A DNA stretch of 64,000 nt from Sphingobacteruim zhuxiongii. GTDB lineage: Bacteria > Bacteroidota > Bacteroidia > Sphingobacteriales > Sphingobacteriaceae. Below are positions 17,055-23,968 of this stretch, one piece after another (the first letter of the stretch is position 1; each line of letters begins with the position of its first letter). Both the position numbers and the translations under genes were made by a program. The notes under the pieces were generated by a model. The model was given only the letters and a program-made list of their open reading frames with translations. It had not been told where the DNA came from and did no database searches. Location of the stretch: the NCBI RefSeq assembly GCF_009557615.1, contig NZ_CP045652.1:2356001-2420000 (forward strand). The letters are read 5' to 3'.

Positions 17055-18374
17055 ATGGTCACGGAAATAGTTATTATCCTTATCTTAATCATCCTTAATG
17101 GAATTCTTTCAGCATCTGAAATTTCGATTGTATCCAGTCGAAAAGCGCGCCTTCAAGCGGCTAGTGAAAAGAATGCCGGTGCTAAAACAGCGCTACTTCT
17201 GAAAGAAAACCCAAACAATTTTTTATCGACTGTTCAAATCGGAATCACTTTAATCGGAATCTTAACTGGTTTCTTTAGTGGTGGCTCTATTTCTACCTTC
17301 TTGGCAGAACAAATGAATAAAATCGAAGTGCTCGCCCCTTACAGTGCCCAAATATCTGTCATCGTTGTAGTATTGACTATCACCTATCTATCTTTGGTGA
17401 TTGGAGAATTAGTACCGAAGCGGATTGGTATGGCTATTCCTGAGCGATATGCATCCTTTATCGCTGTGCCGATGAACTTCTTAAGTAAGATTGTCAAACC
17501 TTTCGTATGGTTGTTGAGTGTGTCGACAGACTTTATTGTTAAGCTGTTCAATATTCAATCGAATCAAAATGCAGTAACGGAAGAAGAAATTAAAGCATTA
17601 GTAGATGAGGGTGTCGATAGCGGTGCTATTGAAGGTATCGAACATGATATGGTAGACCGTGTATTGAGTTTAGGGGATAAAAGAGCGATTAACCTAATGG
17701 TACACCGTTCTAAGATTACCTTTTTAGATATTCAGAAATCTTTTGAAGAGAATAAAGCGTATATCCTTGCCGATGAGCATACTGAATACCCTGTATGTAA
17801 TGGGAATTTCGACCATGTCATTGGTGTTGTTCATATCAAAACGTTATTTAAGGAGTACTTAACGAGTGATGAACCGGAATTAACCAATCTACTGCAACCC
17901 ATTCCATTTATCAACGAGAACACCTATGCCTATAACATCATGGCTTCAATGAAGAGTTCAGGCGTGATGCAAGCTGTTGTAGTCGATGAATACGGAAGTC
18001 CGCAGGGAATAATCACCATGGCTGACTTAGTTGGTGCCTTGGTAGGTGGATTTGATTCGCCAGTTGACGACGAGAAAAGAACGATACGCCAGCGTGAGGA
18101 TGGTTCCTATGTCATCGACGGAAGCTATCAATTGGATGATTTTATTGAGCTATTCAAAATTAATCTGACTGAAGACGATGAGGATGAAATCGGAAATCTA
18201 ACGACGGTTGCAGGTTTAGTATTCCTCCTATTAGACCATATCCCTGAGGAGGGCGAACAAGTCGTATATAAGAACTTAGAGTTCGAAGTACTCGATATGG
18301 ATGGACATAGAATTGATAAGCTTATTGTCAATGTTCAGAATGAGTCCAGCGATGAAACTGCGAATATTGACTAA
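17055..18374 (+). CDS. Hemolysin/CNNM-CorC family membrane transporter-associated protein
   Basis: Predicted 439 aa. It has an N-terminal DUF21/CNNM domain with three to four membrane helices (residues 1-~155, including SASEISIVSSRKARL and GELVPKR), a pair of CBS domains (~200-330) and a C-terminal CorC_HlyC domain (~345-430). The family is linked to magnesium or cobalt efflux and to tolerance of metal stress. The gene is complete, but its last 292 bp plus 15 bp after the stop are repeated intact 1,801 bp downstream, on the far side of an IS3 element that begins 16 bp after the stop codon. Confidence 0.9.
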   Translation: MVTEIVIILILIILNGILSASEISIVSSRKARLQAASEKNAGAKTALLLKENPNNFLSTVQIGITLIGILTGFFSGGSISTFLAEQMNKIEVLAPYSAQISVIVVVLTITYLSLVIGELVPKRIGMAIPERYASFIAVPMNFLSKIVKPFVWLLSVSTDFIVKLFNIQSNQNAVTEEEIKALVDEGVDSGAIEGIEHDMVDRVLSLGDKRAINLMVHRSKITFLDIQKSFEENKAYILADEHTEYPVCNGNFDHVIGVVHIKTLFKEYLTSDEPELTNLLQPIPFINENTYAYNIMASMKSSGVMQAVVVDEYGSPQGIITMADLVGALVGGFDSPVDDEKRTIRQREDGSYVIDGSYQLDDFIELFKINLTEDDEDEIGNLTTVAGLVFLLLDHIPEEGEQVVYKNLEFEVLDMDGHRIDKLIVNVQNESSDETANID

Positions 18375-18389
18375 AGGTCAATCTGTTCC
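18083..18389 (+). repeat. Direct repeat copy 1 (307 bp), native end of the CNNM/CorC gene
   Basis: Positions 18083-18389 match 19884-20190 base for base as far as I compared them. The copy starts inside the coding sequence and ends 15 bp past the stop. It directly abuts the left end of the IS element. Confidence 0.95.
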
Positions 18390-18420
18390 TGTAGATTGTC
18401 AGCAAAAAGTGGACAGCTAG
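18390..18420 (+). repeat. Left terminal inverted repeat of the IS3 element
   Basis: Begins TGTAGATTGTCAGC and contains GTGGACAGCTAG. It pairs with the reverse complement of 19853-19883 at about 20 of 31 positions, including the outer TGTA and the inner TGGACA. Confidence 0.8.
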
Positions 18421-18467
18421 TATTCTAATCTTAAGGAGGGTTTTAATTAAAAACATTAGATTTAATT

Positions 18468-18821
18468 ATGGAAACTCCAAAGAAAAAGAGCGCTGAAAAG
18501 TTTGTCAAAGACATTCGAAAACACACCCGTAGAATTTTCACTTCAGAACAAAAGATTTTAATCGTGATGGAAGCTTTGCGTGCAGAAACTTCTGTAGCTG
18601 AACTTTGTCGCAAACATAATATTGTTCAATCTCAGTTTTATTCTTGGAACAAGGAATTTATGGAAGCTGGCAAAAAACGTCTTTCAGGCGATGTTACGCG
18701 AGAAGCAACCAGTGATGAAGTTTCCGATCTGAAGAAAGAAAATGCTCGACTGAAGGAAATAGTAGCAGATCTAGTGGTTCGCTATGATATTGTAAAAAAA
18801 AGTATAGAGATGCTGGACTAA
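18468..18821 (+). CDS. IS3-family transposase OrfA
   Basis: Predicted 117 aa. A helix-turn-helix of the transposase_8/IS3 OrfA type lies at about residues 25-75 (TSVAELCRKHNIVQSQFYSW), followed by a leucine-zipper-like coiled coil (SDLKKENARLKEIVADLVV). OrfA binds the IS ends and is joined to OrfB by ribosomal frameshifting. The A8 run at 18794-18801 near its 3' end is the expected slippery site. Confidence 0.95.
   Translation: METPKKKSAEKFVKDIRKHTRRIFTSEQKILIVMEALRAETSVAELCRKHNIVQSQFYSWNKEFMEAGKKRLSGDVTREATSDEVSDLKKENARLKEIVADLVVRYDIVKKSIEMLD
18794..18801 (+). other. A8 slippery site for programmed -1 frameshift
   Basis: Eight adenines followed by G (A AAA AAA AG) lie nine codons before the orfA stop. 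Shifting back one base gives ...K-K-Y-R-D-A-G-L-I-H-K-Y-R-K-Y-M-R-L..., which runs without a stop into orfB. This is the IS3-type signal for making the OrfAB transposase. Confidence 0.75.
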
Positions 18822-18841
18822 TCCATAAATACAGAAAATAT

Positions 18842-19825
18842 ATGCGATTATCAGCAGGCGAAAAATACGAAATCATACAAACAGTGACACGAAGTGAAAT
18901 CGGAGTGAAACCAACTTTGGACAGCTTTGGGATTGCACGTAGCACCTTTTATAAATGGTATCAAAATTACCTTAAAAGTGGCTTTCCTGGTTTGGAAACA
19001 AACAAAAGAAGTTCTCGTAGACAATGGAATAGTATCCCCCAGGAGCAAAAGGATCTGGTTGTCGAGATTGCATTAAAGCACACCGAGTTATCTTCCAGAG
19101 AATTAGCCTATAAAATAACAGATGAACAAGGTGTTTTCATTTCTGAATCAAGCGTTTATAGAATATTAAAGCAAAGAGATTTAATCCCAGCACCCAATCA
19201 TTTTCTTATTTCAGCAGCTAATGAGTTTAAGGATAAAACTGCATTTGTGCATCAAATGTGGCAAACTGACTTCACTTATTTCAAGATTATTGGTTGGGGA
19301 TGGTACTATTTGAGTACAGTTTTGGATGATTTTAGTCGCTATATCATTCATTGGGAATTATGTGATTCCATGAAAGCCGAAGATGTGAAAAGAACGGTAG
19401 ATACTGCGATTGCTAAAGCAAAATTGAAGTCAAAGGCAAAGCCGAAATTACTATCAGATAATGGCGCCTGTTACGTATCAAATGAATTGAAAACTTATCT
19501 TAAATGCGATCTGAAGATGAAGCAAGTACACGGAAGGCCAATGCATCCCCAAACACAAGGGAAAATCGAACGGTATCACCGAACGATGAAAAACGTTGTT
19601 AAACTTAATCATTTTTATCATCCAGAGCAACTTATCGAAACTTTAACAGAATTTGTAGACAAATATAATGAAAGACGTTATCATGAATCACTCAAAAACT
19701 TAACTCCAGCAGATGTCTATTTCGGTAGAACCGATCAAATTTTAAGAAAAAGACAACAAATTAAAATGAATTCTATTCAGAATAGAAGGCAATTATATAA
19801 TCAACAAAAATTACTAAATTTATAA
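18842..19825 (+). CDS. IS3-family transposase OrfB (DDE integrase)
   Basis: Predicted 327 aa from the ATG. The first ~110 residues contain an HTH and HTH_21 segment (FGIARSTFYKWYQNY). The rve catalytic domain follows with the DDE triad: WQTDFTYF (D), LLSDNGACY (D) and TQGKIERYHR (E). The C-terminus has YNERRYHESLKNLTPADVYFG, typical of the family. The reading frame is open upstream of the ATG back into orfA, so in the cell it is probably made mainly as the OrfAB fusion. Confidence 0.96.
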   Translation: MRLSAGEKYEIIQTVTRSEIGVKPTLDSFGIARSTFYKWYQNYLKSGFPGLETNKRSSRRQWNSIPQEQKDLVVEIALKHTELSSRELAYKITDEQGVFISESSVYRILKQRDLIPAPNHFLISAANEFKDKTAFVHQMWQTDFTYFKIIGWGWYYLSTVLDDFSRYIIHWELCDSMKAEDVKRTVDTAIAKAKLKSKAKPKLLSDNGACYVSNELKTYLKCDLKMKQVHGRPMHPQTQGKIERYHRTMKNVVKLNHFYHPEQLIETLTEFVDKYNERRYHESLKNLTPADVYFGRTDQILRKRQQIKMNSIQNRRQLYNQQKLLNL

Positions 19826-19852
19826 CAACAATCTCTCCTTAACGAAATAGAC

Positions 19853-19883
19853 CTAAGTGTCCAATTTACTTTGATGACGTACA
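19853..19883 (-). repeat. Right terminal inverted repeat of the IS3 element
   Basis: Read on the minus strand it begins TGTACGTCATCAAAG and contains TTGGACACTTAG, the imperfect partner of 18390-18420. It abuts directly on the second 307-bp repeat. Confidence 0.8.
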
Positions 19884-20175
19884 GATACGCCAGCGTGAGG
19901 ATGGTTCCTATGTCATCGACGGAAGCTATCAATTGGATGATTTTATTGAGCTATTCAAAATTAATCTGACTGAAGACGATGAGGATGAAATCGGAAATCT
20001 AACGACGGTTGCAGGTTTAGTATTCCTCCTATTAGACCATATCCCTGAGGAGGGCGAACAAGTCGTATATAAGAACTTAGAGTTCGAAGTACTCGATATG
20101 GATGGACATAGAATTGATAAGCTTATTGTCAATGTTCAGAATGAGTCCAGCGATGAAACTGCGAATATTGACTAA
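19884..20175 (+). pseudogene. Duplicated 3' fragment of the CNNM/CorC gene
   Basis: Encodes only the C-terminal ~97 residues of the CorC_HlyC domain, ending ...QNESSDETANID with the normal stop. There is no native start; a TTG at 19933 could start an 80-residue piece, but it has no promoter or partner. It is a non-functional by-product of the event that placed the IS element here. Confidence 0.85.
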
Positions 20176-20190
20176 AGGTCAATCTGTTCC
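19884..20190 (+). repeat. Direct repeat copy 2 (307 bp)
   Basis: Second copy of 18083-18389, offset by 1,801 bp and identical as far as I compared them. It is followed by AGTAAAAATATCC, presumably the original sequence downstream of the CNNM/CorC gene. Confidence 0.95.
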
Positions 20191-20266
20191 AGTAAAAATA
20201 TCCTCTAATTCGATCGAGTCTCTTATTTCTATTTGAATAAAATGCTAATGACCATTAGCAAAAGGC

Positions 20267-20298
20267 ATAAAAAAAGCTAGTATTTCTTATACTAGCTT
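20267..20298 (-). terminator. Intrinsic terminator of trxA
   Basis: Stem AGCTAGTAT / ATACTAGCT (20275-20283 with 20289-20297), loop TTCTT, followed on the minus strand by a T7 run (complement of 20269-20275). The stem contains the trxA stop codon. Confidence 0.85.
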
Positions 20299-20591
20299 AG
20301 ATGTGAGTTAATCAGTCGAACCAACTCATGTTTCTGTTGTAATCCACTTTGACGCCAGACCTGCTCTCCATCTTTATAGAGAATTAGTGTCGGCACCCCC
20401 TGCACATGAAACTTAGAAGCTAATGCTTGATTCTTGTCAACATCAATCTTGATGATGCTTAAGTGATCCCCTAGCTCCTCCTTCACGTCTTTTAATATCG
20501 GCGCAAGCATCTGACAAGGACCACACCATGCCGCCGAAAAATCAACCAATACAACTTTATTACCCTTTATTAATTCATTGAAACTTGCCAT
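20292..20591 (-). CDS. trxA: Thioredoxin
   Basis: Predicted 99 aa, normal for thioredoxin. The redox motif WCGPC is at residues 22-26 (Cys23, Cys26), followed by the conserved buried region VDFSAAWCGPCQMLAP, the cis-proline GVPTL and the C-terminal G-x-Q-x-K pattern. It reduces protein disulfides in the cytoplasm with thioredoxin reductase. The start lies 3 bp from the edge of a long repeat array, so its leader and possibly its promoter are made of repeat sequence. Confidence 0.95.
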   Translation of the reverse strand: MASFNELIKGNKVVLVDFSAAWCGPCQMLAPILKDVKEELGDHLSIIKIDVDKNQALASKFHVQGVPTLILYKDGEQVWRQSGLQQKHELVRLINSHLS

Positions 20592-21070
20592 ATTTTTAGA
20601 TGTTAGATATAAGATGTTAGATATTAGACATTGGGATTTTTGATAATAGAACTATCGAGATCTAATTATGTTTGCTTTAAAAGATTCAATTTGCCTTATC
20701 CCATTTTAGTATAATCAACTAAATCTATTCCAAACGCCTTATGGATAAGAATCAATGCCAGAATGACAGGAAATAGTAGTTAGTAGAGAGTAATTAGGGC
20801 ATAGTATTTAGTAGAAAGTATTTAGTAGTTAGTATTTAGAGCGTATTGTTTAGTATTTGGTAATTAGAATATAGTGCTTAGTATTCGGTAATATAGAACA
20901 TAGTGTTTAGTATTTGGTTCTGAATCCTTTAGCAAAATCTATATCACATTTCAATGTTCAGATCAAAATATCAATAATCTTTCGCCCGACGTACTAAGCA
21001 CTAACTACTTAATACTAAATACTAACTACTTAATACTAACGTCTAATATCTTACATCTAATGTCTAATTC
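20592..21070 (-). repeat. Nested inverted array of two degenerate repeat families
   Basis: The 479-bp gap between trxA and the lysozyme gene is mostly repeat. Outer arms are of the TTAGATRT family (about 20595-20632 and 21041-21067); inner arms are of an AGTATTTAGTAGTTAG family (about 20776-20920 on one side, 20990-21040 as reverse complement on the other). The middle (20921-20989) is ordinary A/T-rich sequence. A 27-bp block at 21041-21067 is identical to 2670-2696 in the first array. The array fills the gap edge to edge and could form a very long hairpin. Confidence 0.85.
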
Positions 21071-21916
21071 CTAATCCACACAAAGCTCTTCCAGATCTTC
21101 AATACTACCAGTGTACATATTGAGGTCAACCGGACCTTTGATACCGGCGACTGTGCCTTTTTCAGAAAATTGCCAGAAGTTCCAATGTTTTTTGGGGCTT
21201 TCGATCCAGAAATTATAGTTAGCGATCCAGAGGGTATAATCAGCAAATTCCTTTTCTAGGAAGTCTGCAAAGTATTTATCAGCTGAATAAAGTATAGGTT
21301 TTATGTCGTAATGTGCTTCGACAGCTGTAAGCCAGCGTTTTAGTCCGACTTTTAAACTGTCCATAGATTGACCTCGCGGCATTTCCTCAATGTCTAGCAC
21401 TGGAGGAAGGTCTCCAGGTTCCAATTTCACGATCTTAATAAAATTCTTCGCTTGTTTTGCCGAGTTCTCATTGGGACGAAAATAGTGGTAAGCACCGCGC
21501 AGTTTGTTTTTATCTTTAATCTCCTTCCAATTCCTTTTAAATCTGCTGTCTTTAGCACTTTCCCCCATGGTAGCACGCACAAAGATAAAGTCGACAGGGA
21601 ACTCATCATGTATGGTTAGCACCTGATCCCAGGAAATATCACCTTGGTATTGCGAAACGTCGATTCCATATATCTTATCATCGTATCGACGCATCAATTC
21701 CTTATTACGGATATCATATTTTGTGCGATCTTCAAGAGTGACTGGATTTTTATCAAACCATTTTATAAACAAATAGGAAATTCCTGCGCGATGTTGAATC
21801 GCAAAGATTATCAGAACGATAAGTACAGGAATAGTGATACTCCAGATCAGTAGTTTACGTTGTACTTCTTTGTCTGTTTGTACTTTTTTCTTGTCAGTTT
21901 TGTTCCTTTTTGACAT
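21071..21916 (-). CDS. GH25 lysozyme-family muramidase, membrane-anchored
   Basis: Predicted 281 aa. A basic N-terminus is followed by a single transmembrane helix (~27-45), then the GH25 domain: YGIDVSQYQGDISWDQV near residue 83, DFIFVRATMG, GAYHYFRP, LPPVLDIEEM (the catalytic D-x-E) and a W-rich end (NFWQFSEKGTVAGIKGPVDLNMY). It hydrolyses the MurNAc-GlcNAc bond of peptidoglycan; the anchor places it in the periplasm on the inner membrane. A role in cell-wall turnover is more likely than attack on other cells, given the anchor. Divergent from the bestrophin-like gene. Confidence 0.92.
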   Translation of the reverse strand: MSKRNKTDKKKVQTDKEVQRKLLIWSITIPVLIVLIIFAIQHRAGISYLFIKWFDKNPVTLEDRTKYDIRNKELMRRYDDKIYGIDVSQYQGDISWDQVLTIHDEFPVDFIFVRATMGESAKDSRFKRNWKEIKDKNKLRGAYHYFRPNENSAKQAKNFIKIVKLEPGDLPPVLDIEEMPRGQSMDSLKVGLKRWLTAVEAHYDIKPILYSADKYFADFLEKEFADYTLWIANYNFWIESPKKHWNFWQFSEKGTVAGIKGPVDLNMYTGSIEDLEELCVD

Positions 21917-21966
21917 ATTGCGTGAAATTAGGCTATTTCTAGCGCATAGTCAAAAATAATTTATCT

Positions 21967-22851
21967 ATGATTGTTTATAACCCAAAGGATTGGTTTAACA
22001 CCATTAGCTATCTGCATAATAGCAAAATATTTAAGCGTCTTCTTCCCTATCTAATCATCTCCATATTTGTATCATGGGGTCTAGCCTACGTTGAGCTTGA
22101 GTATTTAAAGCTGTCTGACCGAAGCTGGATTAAGAACATTACAACTGTCCACAACCTACTCGGCTTTGTACTTTCCTTAATCTTGGTATTTCGTACCAAT
22201 ACAGCCTATGATCGTTGGTGGGAAGCAAGAAAGCAATGGGGTACACTGACAAACACCAGTAGAACTTTAGCCATTAAAATGAATGCATTCCTCGACCCAC
22301 AGGATAAAGTCAATCGTTCATTCTACAGAAAATCAATAGCATTATATGCTGAAACGTTATTTACCTATCTACGCTCAGACTACACGAAGTTTATGCTTGA
22401 TGAAGTCGAGCATCCAGAGCTAAATAGTCTTGACGAAAAGAAACATGGGCCTAATCAAGTTGCGGCATTGATTTACAAGAAAACAAACATCCTCTATAAG
22501 GAACAAAAAATAACGGGTGATCAGTTAATCGTCATAAATCAAGATATAACAAGCTTGACCGACGTTACTGGGGCATGCGAAAGAATTAAGAATACTCCTA
22601 TTCCACTTGGCTATAGCGCATTTATCAAGACCTTTATTATCTTGTATACAGCGACTCTGCCGATTGGCTTAGTCTTCTCCATGGGATACTTTGTCGCTGC
22701 TGCAGTACCATTTATTTTCTATGTCTTAGCGACATTAGAAATGATTGGCGAATCTATTGAGGAACCCTTTGGATCCGATTCAGACGATTTACCAATCGAA
22801 AAGATTGCCGCCAATATCAAGAAGCATACCCAAGAGATTCTATTGCCTTAA
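21967..22851 (+). CDS. Bestrophin-like (UPF0187) anion channel
   Basis: Predicted 294 aa. The signature RTNTAYDRWWEARKQWGTLTNTSR at about residue 78 is that of bacterial bestrophin homologues (RFP-TM, UPF0187). Membrane helices are at about 24-40, 58-76, 215-235 and 237-255, and the acidic C-terminal helix (IEEPFGSDSDDLPIEKIAANI) is typical. Homologues are pentameric chloride or cation channels of the inner membrane. Single gene with a bidirectional terminator behind it. Confidence 0.9.
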   Translation: MIVYNPKDWFNTISYLHNSKIFKRLLPYLIISIFVSWGLAYVELEYLKLSDRSWIKNITTVHNLLGFVLSLILVFRTNTAYDRWWEARKQWGTLTNTSRTLAIKMNAFLDPQDKVNRSFYRKSIALYAETLFTYLRSDYTKFMLDEVEHPELNSLDEKKHGPNQVAALIYKKTNILYKEQKITGDQLIVINQDITSLTDVTGACERIKNTPIPLGYSAFIKTFIILYTATLPIGLVFSMGYFVAAAVPFIFYVLATLEMIGESIEEPFGSDSDDLPIEKIAANIKKHTQEILLP

Positions 22852-22917
22852 TCAGTCTCTGCTTAAGGACACAGTTCGGATATTTAAATTTTCATCAATA
22901 CCGAAGGGTAGGAACAA

Positions 22918-22950
22918 TAAAAAAAGGCAAAGTTATATAAACTTTGCCTT
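22918..22950. terminator. Bidirectional intrinsic terminator
   Basis: Stem AAGGCAAAGTT / AACTTTGCCTT (22924-22934 with 22940-22950), loop ATATA. On the minus strand it is followed by a T-rich run (complement of 22918-22925); on the plus strand the T-tract is shorter. It lies between the convergent bestrophin-like and AraC-type HTH genes. Confidence 0.8.
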
Positions 22951-22957
22951 TCTCATC

Positions 22958-23362
22958 TTAAGCGATCTTTTGATCGAAATAAACGATGAATTGGGTTGGG
23001 TTTAGTCCTCGATGATCCTTAATTGATTTTGCAAATTTCCCATACGAGGAAAATCCACAATATGCAGCTAAATAAGCGAGCTTAAAGCTTCGTGCTTGCT
23101 CAGTCTTCCGCAAGTAATCTTCCAGATAACATATGCGTAGCATATTGATATAGTTTGGAAAATCACTGCCTTTGTTTTTGTTTACTACAAAGGATAAGTA
23201 CTTCGAGTTACAGCCGATTTCACGCGCTGTAGAATTAATTGAGCAGCCTGGATTCAGAAAAAACCGATCCAGCTCCCATTCATTTAGGGCATTCAAAAGT
23301 TTGCTCTCCGTGTCGGGGCTCATATAAACCTTTGAATCCGTCTTTTGATGGTTTGCAATCAT
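22958..23362 (-). CDS. Orphan AraC-type HTH protein
   Basis: Predicted 134 aa, almost entirely an AraC/XylS DNA-binding domain: FFLNPGCSINSTAREIGCNSKYLS (first HTH) and FKLAYLAAYCGFSSYGKFAKS (second HTH), ending GLNPTQFI. There is no sensor, TPR or membrane region, unlike most AraC-type regulators in this group. It aligns with the C-terminal HTH of the 518-aa regulator at 32059-33615 (shared FFL, NxKYxS, KLAYLA, GFSS, KF). It sits immediately downstream of the exopolysaccharide-like operon. It could be a free partner or competitor of that regulator (inference). Confidence 0.8.
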   Translation of the reverse strand: MIANHQKTDSKVYMSPDTESKLLNALNEWELDRFFLNPGCSINSTAREIGCNSKYLSFVVNKNKGSDFPNYINMLRICYLEDYLRKTEQARSFKLAYLAAYCGFSSYGKFAKSIKDHRGLNPTQFIVYFDQKIA

Positions 23363-23444
23363 AATTTTAGGTTAATTTACTATTACTAATTCGCAGAGTA
23401 TTCTTTAATTTTCGTTTGAATATAGATGTTGGTTTGTTTTATCT

Positions 23445-23954
23445 TTAATCCAGATCGAGATAGTATCCAAGGTTGTTTTCCTTACCATCAACCATATCTT
23501 TCACGCCACCTTCTTTAGCTTTCTCTTCTTGGAACAGCTCCTCATAATCCTTCGTATAGAGAGCATTCGGAACTACATTTACATCAAAAATGAGTTCTTC
23601 CTTCAAACTACTAGCAAAATTGCCATATAGCTCAATCCAATGCTTCACATAGCCAATGTTCTTATAACTATTGAAAGTCATACTAATGACGCCCTCCTCA
23701 CCTGGAGGAACATTCTTCGTCGTAATTTTATTGACTACAAGACAGCCGCAAGATGTGATAATATCAGTAAGCAACAGTGGGACATCCCCTGTATTCTTAA
23801 ATTTAAAAACAACGTCTAGATGTTGCCCGGTTAAAATTGGATAATAATGGCGTTCATTGTCTATAATCTCAATTGTTGTTTTCTTGTCTTTGAAATCATC
23901 ACAAGAAGTAAACAAGAGTATGATTATAAAACAACTATATACGAATTTACTCAT
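23445..23954 (-). CDS. DUF1573 lipoprotein
   Basis: Predicted 169 aa. Lipoprotein signal with lipobox LLFTSC at about residue 18. A DUF1573 immunoglobulin-like (ASPM-SPD-2-Hydin-type) domain is marked by VFKFKNTGDVPLLLTDIITSCGCL and PPGEEGVISMTF. The SCGC motif is the family signature. Members are common in Bacteroidota envelopes and have no proven biochemical role. It starts 14 bp after the stop of the DUF4838 gene and is the last gene of the exopolysaccharide-like operon. Confidence 0.85.
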   Translation of the reverse strand: MSKFVYSCFIIILLFTSCDDFKDKKTTIEIIDNERHYYPILTGQHLDVVFKFKNTGDVPLLLTDIITSCGCLVVNKITTKNVPPGEEGVISMTFNSYKNIGYVKHWIELYGNFASSLKEELIFDVNVVPNALYTKDYEELFQEEKAKEGGVKDMVDGKENNLGYYLDLD

Positions 23955-23968
23955 TTTAATATTATTTT

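Larger units (their letters stand above)
18390..19883 (+). mobile_element. IS3-family insertion sequence, 1,494 bp
   Basis: Limits are set by the 307-bp direct repeat on either side. The ends are imperfect inverted repeats of about 31 bp (18390-18420 and 19853-19883), both starting 5'-TGTA, with the shared core GGACA. It contains orfA (HTH) and orfB (DDE integrase) separated by a -1 frameshift signal, the organisation of IS3-family elements. No short 3-5 bp target duplication is seen: the left flank ends TTCC and the right flank begins GATA. Reading frames and catalytic residues look intact, so it may be active. Confidence 0.93.

Noticed and set aside
19933..20175. Separate 80-aa protein-coding gene
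   Set aside because: It is the duplicated 3' end of the CNNM/CorC gene and lacks a native start and promoter.
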